64,000 nt of DNA from Geobacter sp. (GTDB taxonomy: Bacteria > Desulfobacterota > Desulfuromonadia > Geobacterales > Geobacteraceae). A program made the translations under genes and the position numbers. The notes under the pieces are model-generated. The model made no database searches and was not told the DNA's origin. It worked only from the letters and a program-made list of their open reading frames with translations. How positions within the stretch are numbered: position 1 is the first letter of the stretch; every line of letters starts with the position of its first letter. The stretch spans positions 310,001 through 374,000 of the forward strand of contig POSG01000002.1 of the NCBI GenBank assembly GCA_003314535.1. The letters are read 5' to 3'. Below are positions 55,129 to 64,000 of the stretch, piece after piece.

Positions 55129-55776
55129 TTATTCTGCTTCCCATCCGTACTTGCCTATGAGTTTGACAAATCGGCAGCCTATTGAGTCCTCGACAGTATA
55201 TGTGCCGTCCGCTTGCTTCACAACCCTGACAAGCACCTGTGACAGCTGGTCGCCAACGGGTATGACCAGCCTGCCGCCGATCGCAAGTTGCGCCACCAGT
55301 TTTTCAGGTATCTCAGGAGCACCGGCTGTGACCAGAATGGCATCGAATGGAGCCTCTTCCTCCCATCCGCATGTTCCGTCATCAATCCTTAAGTTCACGT
55401 TAAGCAGTCCGAGGCTGTCCAGAACCTTTCGCGCCTTCAAAGCCAGCGGGCGAATACGCTCCATGGTATAGACACGGTCAGCCAGCACGGCCAGGACCGC
55501 TGCCTGGTATCCCGACCCGGTGCCGATTTCCAGGACTTTCTCGACCCCCTTCAACTGAAGGAGTTCAGTCATCAGTGCAACCATGTAAGGCTGTGAAATC
55601 GTCTGCTTTTCCCCGATGGGTAGAGGGTTGTCATTATATGCCTGGGCGGCCATAGCCTCTTCGACAAAAAGATGACGCGGAATTTTGAGCATGGCTTCGA
55701 TCACGCTGCGGTCGCGTATGCCACGGCTTATTATCTGGCTTTCCACCATTCTTTTTCTGGCAGTATCAAAATTCAT
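55129..55776 (-). CDS. pcm: protein-L-isoaspartate O-methyltransferase
   Basis: Repairs isoaspartyl damage in ageing proteins. 215 residues with the SAM motif [15 protein letters not shown], the front motif [17 protein letters not shown] and back motif [19 protein letters not shown]. Sits in the surE-pcm-rpoS unit. No odd feature. Confidence 0.95.
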   Translation of the reverse strand: MNFDTARKRMVESQIISRGIRDRSVIEAMLKIPRHLFVEEAMAAQAYNDNPLPIGEKQTISQPYMVALMTELLQLKGVEKVLEIGTGSGYQAAVLAVLADRVYTMERIRPLALKARKVLDSLGLLNVNLRIDDGTCGWEEEAPFDAILVTAGAPEIPEKLVAQLAIGGRLVIPVGDQLSQVLVRVVKQADGTYTVEDSIGCRFVKLIGKYGWEAE

Positions 55777-55839
55777 TCTTCACCTGATTCCCCTTCGCAA
55801 AGAGTAGATTTATACCAAAACCGGGCCGAAAAGTCCAAC

Positions 55840-56586
55840 CTATCCAAGATCCCATTGTTTCAGAATCGACACTGACGAATAGTTTGTCAAATCCAGATGG
55901 AGAGGAGTAATGGAAATGTGCCCCCGCGAAACCGCGTGGTAGTCCGTCCCTTCGAGATCGAGAAATGCCTGTTCCACGCTTCCTATCCAGTAATACTTGC
56001 GCCCCCGGGGATCCAGCTTGTCAACGATGGTTCCATCATAACGCCTGCGACCCTGTCTCGTTATCAGGGGAGGATGAATATCTGAATCGTGGAGATCCGG
56101 GACATTGACATTGAGGAAGGTATCTTCCGGCAATCCGTTCGAGTAAACTGCGGTTGCAAGCCGTGCGGCAAAATCCGCCGCCGCCTTGTAATTGCTTCCT
56201 TCCCCATCTGTAACCAAAGATACCGCAAAAGAGGGAATCCCCATGAGTGTTGCTTCCATCGCGGCAGATACTGTGCCAGAATAAGTAACATCATCACCCA
56301 GATTTCCGCCCCGGTTAATTCCTGAAACGACCAGGTCCGGCTTGAAAGAGATCAGGTTATGTACACCCAGATTGACACAGTCAGTCGGAGTGCCGTCAAC
56401 CGCAAACCTGTTGGCACCGATTTCCGTCGCCCTGAGTGGGTGATGCAATGTCAGCGCATGCCCCACGGCACTTCTCTCCCTGTCGGGAGCGACTATTGCG
56501 ATCTCACCTACCTCTTCAAGCGCTTTCACCAGGGCCTGGAGGCCTTTGGCATTGATCCCGTCATCGTTGGTAATGAGTATTTTCAT
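55840..56586 (-). CDS. surE: 5'/3'-nucleotidase SurE
   Basis: Stationary-phase survival nucleotidase (metal dependent). The start is ATG 56586 (MKILITNDDGINAKG, metal D8/D9), not 56616. VAPDRERSAVGHALT, VSGINRGGNLGDDVTYSGTVSAAMEA and the NVNVP stretch are present. 248 residues. First gene of the surE-pcm-rpoS-apt block. Confidence 0.95.
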   Translation of the reverse strand: MKILITNDDGINAKGLQALVKALEEVGEIAIVAPDRERSAVGHALTLHHPLRATEIGANRFAVDGTPTDCVNLGVHNLISFKPDLVVSGINRGGNLGDDVTYSGTVSAAMEATLMGIPSFAVSLVTDGEGSNYKAAADFAARLATAVYSNGLPEDTFLNVNVPDLHDSDIHPPLITRQGRRRYDGTIVDKLDPRGRKYYWIGSVEQAFLDLEGTDYHAVSRGHISITPLHLDLTNYSSVSILKQWDLG

Positions 56587-56864
56587 GTAACCTGCTGTTG
56601 CTAGGGATTGACACAATGATTTTAACGAAATGGCAAATCGTCACGAAAAATTCACGTCAAGAGACAGCCCTGAAATCTATAAATTGCTTTCTTACCGGCA
56701 ATCTTTTCTAAAACTCCCCGCATCTTCGATTGGTTGCAGCCAATTATCCGATTCGGGAGTCATTTCAGAACTTATCTGGAGGGTTACAAAATACCGCAAC
56801 TACGACTCTTTTGCAATATGCCGCTCTTAATTTGCCACTACATTACGTGATTCTAACTGTCCCG

Positions 56865-56880
56865 AGGCACCCTATTTGCA
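56865..56880 (+). promoter_or_regulatory. sigma-54-type promoter of paralogue B
   Basis: aggcaccctatttgca matches TGGCAC-N5-TTGC in all but its first base, with GG (56866-56867) and GC (56878-56879) exactly 10 bases apart. It lies 30 bases before the ATG. The 56587-56864 gap upstream of it holds no gene I recognise. Confidence 0.6.
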
Positions 56881-56909
56881 TCTAATGAATCAAGAAAGGA
56901 GTGCCAACC

Positions 56910-57119
56910 ATGATGCTCAAAGTAGTTTACGTCAACGAAAAACATGACATGGTAAAGGACTATCTTCTAGACAGATTTATCGAAACCGGAAAAATACGCA
57001 AATTCAAACGCTCTGACGGATGGGTAACGGTAGGCGTGGACTTGATTCGCGGGAAGGGCGGTCCCTACAACGGGCCGGAGCGAAGAAATCCTTCAGATTT
57101 GCCGTCTGTGACGATTTAG
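56910..57119 (+). CDS. small orphan protein, paralogue B
   Basis: 69 residues from ATG 56910, with AAAGGAG eight bases upstream. Reads MMLKVVYVNEKHDM, FIETGKIRKFKRSDGWVTVG and VDLIRGKGG, with an ERRN tail. It shares its core with the 52806-53018 protein (see that entry). A possible DNA- or protein-binding strand-helix fold is suggested only by size and charge. Function unknown. Confidence 0.72.
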   Translation: MMLKVVYVNEKHDMVKDYLLDRFIETGKIRKFKRSDGWVTVGVDLIRGKGGPYNGPERRNPSDLPSVTI

Positions 57120-57156
57120 ATTCCTTCAGAATAACAGATGCTGTAGTAAAATTTTT

Positions 57157-57189
57157 CGACAGGCGTTTTCCTGGCAGAATACCGCCTGT
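57157..57189. repeat. hairpin after paralogue B
   Basis: Eight-bp outer stem gacaggcg/cgcctgtc with a partly paired interior. It may be a weak terminator; there is no clear T run. Confidence 0.3.
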
Positions 57190-57351
57190 CAGAGCTCAGA
57201 TACCTGTTTACGCCAATTTTTCAACGTGCAGTACAAATTTTACATTATTGTTCTCACATTTTTCCGTCATCCGCTTACTTTTTATGTAAACAATTCCGAC
57301 ACATCAACAACAACGATTTTATCCGCTCTTTCATTTTTCATTCAATTCAGC

Positions 57352-57377
57352 CAGGAGCGCTCTTGGCAGCGCTCCTG
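57352..57377. repeat. hairpin before the frameshifted gene's 3' end
   Basis: A 10-bp perfect stem (caggagcgct/agcgctcctg, loop cttggc). It lies 55 bases past the end of the minus-strand pseudogene and lacks a strong T run. The gap 57120-57431 holds only these two hairpins. Confidence 0.4.
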
Positions 57378-57431
57378 TTATTCCACTCCAAAATGCTTTG
57401 TCAGACAAACAACGCATCTTTCAAACTACGA

Positions 57432-57718
57432 TCAAAACCCTATCCGCATACTTGACATCGCCAATGCAAGCACGGAAGCTCCAAAGGTTAGAAACGTCGC
57501 AGGAATCGGAACCGCAGCCGAATCTGCAGTGTTTCCCGGATTCGGGTCCGTATTGTAGATCTCTATGAATTCCCGGCTGGAGTCTCCAACCCCCGCGGTT
57601 GCACCTCGCCCAGAAGAAGAGCCCCAGAAGCAGCACGCACATCATGTACAGAAACGATGAAAAAGCTCAGGCAGGCAACAACTGCAACTACGGCCGAAGA
57701 CATGCGCAAGCAGAACAT
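57432..57718 (-). pseudogene. frameshifted exported protein with lamin-tail start and PEP-CTERM-like end
   Basis: Starts at ATG 57718 behind GAGAGG. Frame 1 gives a signal peptide (MFCLRMSSAVVAVVACLSFF, cut near RAA) and then ALLLGEVQPRG, and stops 8 codons later. One added base in the run of five G (57590-57594 on the plus strand as C) restores the frame: GVGDSSREFIEIYNTDP, then AAVPIPATFLTFGASVLALA and MSSMRIGF. ALLLGEVQPRG...EFIEIYN looks like the start of a lamin-tail domain, and the tail resembles a VPEP-type sorting signal with VPIP. Restored, it would be 95 residues. Could be a sequence error. Confidence 0.6.
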
Positions 57719-57852
57719 AACAACCTCTCTTTGATCTTGACGTATTCCGTCTCCTTGTTTACTCTTTTTCACAGATGGTTTCAGTCAATGGAAAGTTTGC
57801 CATCGAAAACGGATTACGGTATTAACGATCAAAAAAATGGCGGTATTCTGCG

Positions 57853-58806
57853 ATGATCAAGGCTTACATGCGCACTGAAGATACCATCAAGGCCGTTACA
57901 GTCGAACTGGACCACCTTGATTCCCTTGACACGTCAACTCTTGTCTGGCTTGACATGCTTTCGCCCTCCCATGAAGAAAGCATCGCCGTCGAGCGGTCAT
58001 TGAAACTGGAACTGCCGACTCGTCAGGAGTCGGAGGAAATCGAATACAGTTCCCGTTACTGGGAGGATGAGAACGGCATATGGATTAACACTGCTTTTCT
58101 CGTAAAAGAAAATGACCAGATCAACAGCGAGACAGTTTCATTCATCCTGAAGGACAAGTATCTTGCCACGATCCGTTTCAGCGAACTCCGTATCTTCACT
58201 GAATTTTCAAGAAAACTGCGTCTCACGCCAAGGGCTTTCCACAACGGAGCTGACGTCCTGTCCGGAATTCTTGCCATGCGGGTGGATATTGACGCCGACC
58301 TCATAGAGAACCTGTCAAAAGAAATTGTTGTTATCGGGAGAAGAAATCCCCAGTCTTTCGATCAACCGGACCAGTTCCTGGAAAATATAACCTCGTACGA
58401 AGACATCAACATCACCTTCCGCGAAAATCTGACTGACAAGCATCGTGTCATATCGTCCCTTCTCAAGAGCTCAATGATATCGGAAACCCAGAAAAGAGAG
58501 CTCTCCATGATGATCAAGGACGTCAATTCTCTCATCACCTCGGCGAATTTCAATTTCGAACGCTTGGACTACCTGCAGAACCTCTTCCTCAACCACCTGA
58601 GCATGGAACAGAACAAGGTCATCAAGATCTTTACTGTCATGTCGGTCATTTTTCTGCCACCCACACTTATTGCAAGCATATACGGAATGAACTTCAGGTT
58701 CCTGCCGGAACTTGAGTGGAAATTCGGATATCCTGTTGCACTCGGACTGATAATCATCTCTGCCATTCTGCCAGTTTACATTTTCAGAAAAAAAGGATGG
58801 CTATGA
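57853..58806 (+). CDS. corA: CorA-type divalent-cation transporter, second copy
   Basis: 317 residues with the CorA funnel and two C-terminal helices; the filter motif is in IASIYGMNFRFLPELEWKFGYP and the tail is basic (FRKKGWL). It differs from the 38-kb copy in most of the N-terminal domain but shares the ELEWKFGYP loop. Weak binding site GGCGG. Converges on the large kinase gene. Physiological ion could be magnesium, nickel or cobalt. Confidence 0.9.
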   Translation: MIKAYMRTEDTIKAVTVELDHLDSLDTSTLVWLDMLSPSHEESIAVERSLKLELPTRQESEEIEYSSRYWEDENGIWINTAFLVKENDQINSETVSFILKDKYLATIRFSELRIFTEFSRKLRLTPRAFHNGADVLSGILAMRVDIDADLIENLSKEIVVIGRRNPQSFDQPDQFLENITSYEDINITFRENLTDKHRVISSLLKSSMISETQKRELSMMIKDVNSLITSANFNFERLDYLQNLFLNHLSMEQNKVIKIFTVMSVIFLPPTLIASIYGMNFRFLPELEWKFGYPVALGLIIISAILPVYIFRKKGWL

Positions 58807-58883
58807 TATACGCCATCCCCTGGGCCTGCAATGCAGGCGAAACAATAGGAATTCTGTCTTGAGTCATGTCATGCAGCCACCAT

Positions 58884-61800
58884 TCAAGAGGATTTACGAT
58901 CAAGTATCTGCCGCACTCTTCCCAGCAGTTCCAGGGGCATAACCGGTTTTGCCAGGAAATTCAATTCGTCGTCCAGTACACCCCGATCGATGACAATGTC
59001 CCTCGTGTACCCGCTCATGAACAGAACCTTGATGCCCGGACACACTTCCTCGATTTCCCTGAACAGGCTTTTGCCGTCTTTTTTGGGCATGATGACATCG
59101 GTGACAACCATGTCAATCCTTGACGGACTGCTCATGAATTTATCAAAGGCATCCCCGCCGTCGGCTGCCTCCATGACTGCATACCCGGCTTCCTCGAGGA
59201 TCGTTCTGTGCAGGCTCCGGACGGTTTCGTCATCCTCCACCAGCAATATGGTTTCGTTCCCACCCATGGCATTATCCACCTGATGAACATTGCGTGCAAC
59301 TCCTCCATTGCTAAAACAAAGGGGAAGATAAATCTTGAAAGTGGTCCCCCTGCCGACTTCGGAATATACATTCACATATCCATTGTGCTGCTTTATGATC
59401 CCGTAAATTATGGCCATTCCCAGGCCAGTCCCCTTGCCCACCTCTTTCGTGGTAAAAAACGGTTCGAAGATTCTCCGTTGCGTTTCAGCATCCATGCCAT
59501 GGCCGCTGTCCGTGACGGAGATAAGAGCGTAATCGCCAGCTTCTCCGAAGCCGTGTGCATGGACAAACTTTTCATCCATGCAAGTCTGGGAGATATCAAC
59601 AGTCAGCACCCCCCCGCGCGGCATTGCATCCCTGGCATTGGTGACCAGGTTCATTATGACCTGTTCGATCTGCCCCTTGTCCGCCAGCACCGTCATCTCC
59701 CTGTCAACATGCGCAGTCCTGAATTCTATGTCCTCCGGGATGAGCCGGTCCAGCATCTTCCCCAATCCGTCCAATATCTGGCAAAGGTCGATCGGATGGG
59801 TATGGAGAACCTGCTTACGGCTGAAGGCAAGAAGATCCTTTGTGAGATCTGCAGCCCTTTCGGCAGAGATGAAGACCTGTTCGACAAAATGCCTGAGCTT
59901 GTTTTCCTTATCCATCCGCATGAGAATTATCTGGGAGTAGCCAATGATTGCCGTGAGAATGTTGTTGAAGTCATGTGCAATCCCCCCGGCAAGCTGGCCG
60001 ACAGCTTCCATCTTCTGCGCCTGCTGCAGCTGTCCGGCCAACTTGTTGCGCTCCTCTTCAGCGTGCTTCCGCTCGGAAATGTCCCTGCTTATGCCGATCA
60101 GTCCAAGGAGTTCTCCATCCCGGTCATAGAAGGGGGTTTTCAGGGTTTCCAGCAGTACGTGCCGACCATCGGGATAATCGACCCACTCCTCGTTGCAGCG
60201 CGCCAAGCGCTGGCTCATCATCTTGCGATCCATTTCACGGAAGAACTCACCCACTTCCCTGGAAAACAGTTCGAGATCGCTCATGCCCACGATTTTGTCT
60301 TCCGGCTCCCCGGCGAATGCCTCGAAAGCCCTGTTGCACCCCATGTAAACGCCATGGGGATTCTTGAAAAAAATCAGATCCGGAACAGAATCGATCAACG
60401 CCCGCAAAAGACTGCGCTCCTGATCGCGCTCTATCGCAAGGTTCCGGTACTGTTCTGCGCTCTCCCACAAAGCCTCGACCGTACGGTTCTTCTGCTCCCT
60501 GGTTCGAAGTGCACTGATGCCGTATGCCATATCATTGGCAAGCTGATTCATAAGTACGATTTCTTCATCATCGAAAGCATCCGGTTCCGAAGCGAATATA
60601 TTCATGGCGCCCAACGCATTGTCTGCATAAATCAGCGGAATTGCCAGCAATGACCTGTACCCACGCGACAATGCCGGATCTCGCCAAGGTCCGAAACGCG
60701 GATCGCTCGCTATGTCTTTGACCTGACATGTCCGCCCCGTCCGGATTGCAATCCCGCTTGGGCCCCTTCCATTTACGCTATCTGACCACGTAATGTGCAG
60801 ATTATCAAGGTATCCGTCTTCCCTTCCCGAGAATGCAACGGGCCGGACATTCTTTTCCCGGTCATTCTCCGCCAGGCCGACCCAGGCGAAACAGTAGCCG
60901 CCGTCTTCCACGATGACCCGACACAGGGAGTTCAAGAGGTTCGTCTCGTCTTCCGCGCGGACGAGTGTCTCGTTGCATTTTGTTAGTGTCCTGAGGGTGC
61001 GGTTTATACGGCGCAGCGCAGCCTGGTCTTTCCTGCTCTGTGTCACATCGGTAATGGTTCCGACAATTCCCGCCAAATTGCCGTCCGCATCCACATACGT
61101 GGCCTTATTGAAAACCACATCGCGACTTGTGCCGTCATCATAGCTGATCGTGCTTTCAAACATCTGAATGCCGGGACGCGAATACAATTGCGCATCTGCC
61201 TCATGATATTTGACAGCACGCTCCTCTGGAGCAACGGCATACACGTCTTTGCCCACGAATTCGCTCTTCTTGCACCCAAGGAATTTTTCATAAGCCGAAT
61301 TGCATCCCAGGTACAGGCCGGACATGTCCTTGTAATATACCGGTATCGGAATGGTATCAATGAGTTGTTGCAGGAAAAGGAACTGCTTGCGCAGCTCCAT
61401 CTCTGCCAGTTTGCGCTCGGTTATGTCGCGGTTGCTGCCCCTGGTCCCCAGGAAGTTGCCCGAGTCATCGATTATGGGCTGGCATACATGTTCGATCCAT
61501 CTGGTGGAGCCATCGGTGTGTAGAATGCGGAAAACAATACTCTCACTCTCAGCGCCCGCACTCATGTCATGCCTATGATCGGCAAAAAGCATCGCATCGT
61601 CGGGGTGCAATATGGAGTTCAGTAATCCCGGATCAGAATAGAACTCTTCAGCTTCACGGCCGGTAACTCTCTTGCATGACGGAGAAGTGTGAATAAAGGA
61701 ACCGTCGGGTCCAAGCCAGAATTCCCAGTCATAGGTGAAATCGGCAATTGTGCGGAACTTGAATTCCTGTTGAGCGAGCGCATGCACTGCGGCCTTTTTG

Positions 61801-62786
61801 CGTTTCCAGCTCCGGCAAATCATCACTGAAGCGATAGTTGATATCAACAGGAAGAGCAAGGATATGGCAACCATCCGAACGGCTTCGCTTCGCCACTCGG
61901 AAAGGTAATCCATTTCGGCAAGGCCTATATTAATAAAGAGCGGGTAGGAAGAAATTTTGCGGTAAGTGTATATTCTTTCGATTCTATCAACCGGGTTCAC
62001 CGACTTGAACGTTCCGGAGCTTAATCCTTTGACAACCTTATCACGGTAGATCCTCGACACCACACTCTGACCCACGGCATTGCCGCTTTCCCGAGCCGCC
62101 GGATACCGCGCCACCACTTCCATGCCCTGGCCGCGCAGCGTTATGGTGCCATGCTTTCCCACATCGATGGAACTGAAAAGCCTGGAGTAACGATCAAGAG
62201 ATATCACTCCGTACACAACCCCCGCAAACGAGCCGTCCATCCTGTTGACACGGCGGGAAATGACCAGAGACCATTTGCCGGTCACACGGCTCACTATCGG
62301 TTTTTATATGATCAATCCGGCATCAGCAGACTCGCGATGCTTTTTGAAATATTCGCGATCACCGATAAATATCCTGGGAGCGCTCCTGACATCGACACCA
62401 TAGGCGATCACCCCGTGCGCATCGGCCATCCTCAGCCCGTCCAGTTCAAGCAGACGTGAAAGCTGCTTGGACAGAAACGAATTCATCTGTTGCTGACCGA
62501 TAGAGCCATCGGCAAGGTGCTTTTCATTCTCGTCTTTTGCCGTCAGAAGTATAAGATCGAGTTTAGCGATCGAATTTCCGATATTCTGCTCCAGGACCAG
62601 GGACAGGTTCTGGGTTGTAATTTCCGCTAATTTCAACTGCTGGACACGATATTCATACAGCGAATAACAGATGATCGAGACAACAAACAGATTTATCAGT
62701 ATGACACCGGCCACTAGCCGCCTTATGAAAACAGGCTTTGATACCGTCGTATCAGAAGCGTTGCTAATATAGGTAAGGTAAATCAT
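58884..62786 (-). pseudogene. large hybrid histidine kinase interrupted by one in-frame TAA
   Basis: Starts at ATG 62786 (GGGAG upstream). Reading through one TAA at 62306-62304 (codon 161) gives 1300 positions in a single frame: TM1 (about 23-45), a dCache-like periplasmic sensor, TM2 (about 305-325), PAS (about 344-454), PAS (466-580), GAF (594-749), PAS, HisKA with H938 (GGIAHDFNN), HATPase_c and a receiver with D1230 (TDVIMPKKDG). The stop falls inside the sensor (GLII-stop-KPIVSRVTGKWSLV). A GTG ten bases after it has no Shine-Dalgarno. As given, a full-length kinase would not be made. Confidence 0.85.
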
Positions 62787-63029
62787 AAAGAATTACTCCC
62801 ATGGTGTACCCCTTTTCCTGAACCAGGTCAGGTACCATTGTTTCCCGGCATATTCAGGGGCATTTGATCATGAATCGGATTCAGTGCAGTATAGAGATTT
62901 ATCGGTTTTGGGAAAAGAAAATTCAGCGTTATTTTTTTGCAAAACATAATATTTTCAACAATTTTCCCATTCCAATGATTGACAGTTAATGGCAAGCCCT
63001 CACTATGATCGACAAATGCCCTGGTACTC

Positions 63030-63045
63030 TGGCACCCATTATGCA
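63030..63045 (+). promoter_or_regulatory. sigma-54-type promoter of nifV
   Basis: tggcacccattatgca has a perfect TGGCAC and ATGC in place of TTGC; GG (63031-63032) and GC (63043-63044) are exactly 10 bases apart. It would start transcription near 63056. No TGT-N10-ACA NifA site was found in 62787-62990. Confidence 0.6.
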
Positions 63046-63077
63046 TTAGACTTCAAAAAAACTTCTAACACGGCAAA

Positions 63078-63116
63078 GACGCCCCGGTGGGATAACCCAC
63101 CGGGGCGTTCATTTTT
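63078..63116 (+). terminator. terminator-like hairpin in the nifV leader
   Basis: A 12- to 14-bp stem (63078-63091 with 63096-63109, loop ataa) followed by ttcattttt. It lies between the promoter and the ribosome-binding site, 20 bases before the ATG. It could act as an attenuator. The 62787-63029 gap is AT-rich and shows no gene. Confidence 0.6.
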
Positions 63117-63129
63117 CAGGGAGGCTTGC

Positions 63130-64000
63130 ATGGAAAAGGAATCAGTTACGCAGGTTATCGTTGACGATACCACCTTGAGAGACGGTGAACAGACGGCTGG
63201 AGTGGTTTTTTCCAGATCCGAAAAAATAAGCATAGCGCGTCTGCTGGACCAAGCCGGGGTCCATGAAATAGAGTGCGGCATTCCGGCAATGGGCAAAGAA
63301 GAGCAATCCGCAGTCCGTGCCCTTGTTGATCTCGGTCTAAGGGCGCGTCTCATCACCTGGAACCGGGCCATTGTCAGCGATATCCGGGCAAGCATTGAAT
63401 GTGGTGTATCCGCTGTGGATATTTCCATCTCGGTATCCGACATCATGATCGAACATAAGCTGCGCAAGTCTCGTGATTTGGTGATAGAACAACTCAAGAC
63501 CGCGCTCGGTTTCGCCAAGGAGCATGGTCTCTACGTCTCGGTCGGCGGTGAGGACGCCAGCCGGGCCGAAACCGGTTTCCTGCTGGACTTGTTGCGCGTT
63601 TGCCGCTCTCTTGGCGCAGACCGGTTCCGCTTCTGCGACACCCTGGGAATTCTTGATCCTTTCGCAATGCACGGGAAAATCGCCCTTCTTCGCCAATCCG
63701 TTCCTGAAGTGGATCTGGAAGTGCATACCCACAACGATCTGGGGATGGCCACGGCCAATGCGCTTGCCGCCATCAGGGCCGGCGCCCGCTTTGTAAACAC
63801 AACGGTAAACGGTCTTGGCGAGAGGGCGGGAAATGCAGCCCTTGAAGAAGTGGTCATGGCGCTCAAGGTCGCCTGTGGAATGGAAACAGGCATCGACACC
63901 CACCGTTTCCTGCAACTCTCCAGACTTGTCAGCAAGGCTTCCCGCCGGCCGGTGCCCCCTTGGAAAGCAGTGGTCGGCAAACGGGTGTTTGCCCATGAAT
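63130..64000 (+). CDS. nifV: homocitrate synthase, N-terminal part (cut by window edge)
   Basis: Condenses acetyl-CoA and 2-oxoglutarate to homocitrate, a part of the nitrogenase FeMo cofactor. The 290 visible residues start behind AGGGAGG and read DDTTLRDGEQTAGVVFSRSE; HTHNDLGMATANALAA is the metal-binding site and TVNGLGERAGNAALEEV is family typical. The short, LeuA-like N-terminus and TAGVVFS favour NifV over isopropylmalate synthase; citramalate synthase is less likely. The C-terminus is outside the window. Confidence 0.85.
   Translation, partial: MEKESVTQVIVDDTTLRDGEQTAGVVFSRSEKISIARLLDQAGVHEIECGIPAMGKEEQSAVRALVDLGLRARLITWNRAIVSDIRASIECGVSAVDISISVSDIMIEHKLRKSRDLVIEQLKTALGFAKEHGLYVSVGGEDASRAETGFLLDLLRVCRSLGADRFRFCDTLGILDPFAMHGKIALLRQSVPEVDLEVHTHNDLGMATANALAAIRAGARFVNTTVNGLGERAGNAALEEVVMALKVACGMETGIDTHRFLQLSRLVSKASRRPVPPWKAVVGKRVFAHE

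Noticed and set aside
57421-57645. Minus-strand frame of 74 codons overlapping the frameshifted gene
   Set aside because: It is the third frame of the same region; the signal peptide and tail lie in the other two frames, joined by a one-base change.
59208-60653. Plus-strand frame of 481 codons opposite the large kinase
   Set aside because: Lies wholly antisense to conserved kinase domains; no recognisable domain, no ribosome-binding site.
62787-63029. NifA upstream activator site before nifV
   Set aside because: No TGT-N10-ACA pair found in this stretch; a site further off was not excluded.
1-64000. CRISPR arrays, insertion sequences, prophage or integrons
   Set aside because: No regularly spaced short repeats, transposase, integrase or phage structural genes were found. 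The only dispersed repeat is the two-copy element at 26.7 and 36.9 kb.

Overview
The window looks like chromosome from a Geobacter-type deltaproteobacterium (Desulfuromonadales, Geobacteraceae or a close relative). The signs are an adenosylcobalamin-dependent (class II) ribonucleotide reductase, sensory kinases with many PAS domains, sigma-54-type promoters, a NifV-type homocitrate synthase, and a Geobacter-like gene order. Assignment to a family rests on protein character only; no 16S gene is present. There is no CRISPR array, rRNA operon, insertion sequence or prophage.

Layout. Positions 1-4780 hold the minus-strand lipid/ribosome operon yceD-rpmF-plsX-fabH-fabD-fabG-acpP (acpP is cut by the window edge), with a good sigma-70 promoter in front. 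Positions 4930-10600 hold housekeeping genes: trmL, aspS, rsmA, tsaD and a PIN-PhoH ATPase. Positions 10880-19000 hold nrdJ with candidate NrdR boxes, a Crp/Fnr regulator, ModE, a U32 peptidase, a LysM protein and dprA. Positions 19080-26240 hold topA-trmFO-(small membrane protein)-maf-yggS on the plus strand, facing an OmpA-like lipoprotein/Smr pair. Positions 26340-37000 are accessory: an orphan small gene, a 200-bp repeat with inverted ends (second copy at 36.8 kb), a rhomboid-like protein, a metallo-beta-lactamase-fold protein, two AT-rich exported hypotheticals and a TetR-controlled RND efflux operon. Positions 37040-52750 hold DUF2752 and CD225 membrane proteins, corA, dgt, an aldolase-like gene with rsmD and coaD, an aminotransferase, a hybrid kinase, a DUF523/DUF1722 protein, clpB, an M29 aminopeptidase and DAHP synthase. 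Positions 52800-57120 hold a tRNA-Arg(CCU) and the surE-pcm-rpoS-apt block, flanked by two paralogous small proteins. Positions 57430-64000 hold a frameshifted exported protein, a second corA, a large sensor kinase broken by one in-frame stop, and the start of nifV.

How the genes work together. The core is envelope lipid synthesis, tRNA modification, stress survival (rpoS, clpB, surE, pcm) and metal- or nutrient-linked regulation. ModE binds molybdate and nifV serves the nitrogenase cofactor, but they lie 48 kb apart, so a functional link is only suggestive. The points most worth a second look are the inverted-end repeat, the paired small proteins with sigma-54-type sites, the broken kinase, the frameshifted gene with a PEP-CTERM-like tail, the sigma-54 site plus terminator-like hairpin in front of nifV, and two minus-strand terminators with no gene to serve. 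Start codons were chosen from ribosome-binding sites and family N-termini; where uncertain this is stated.
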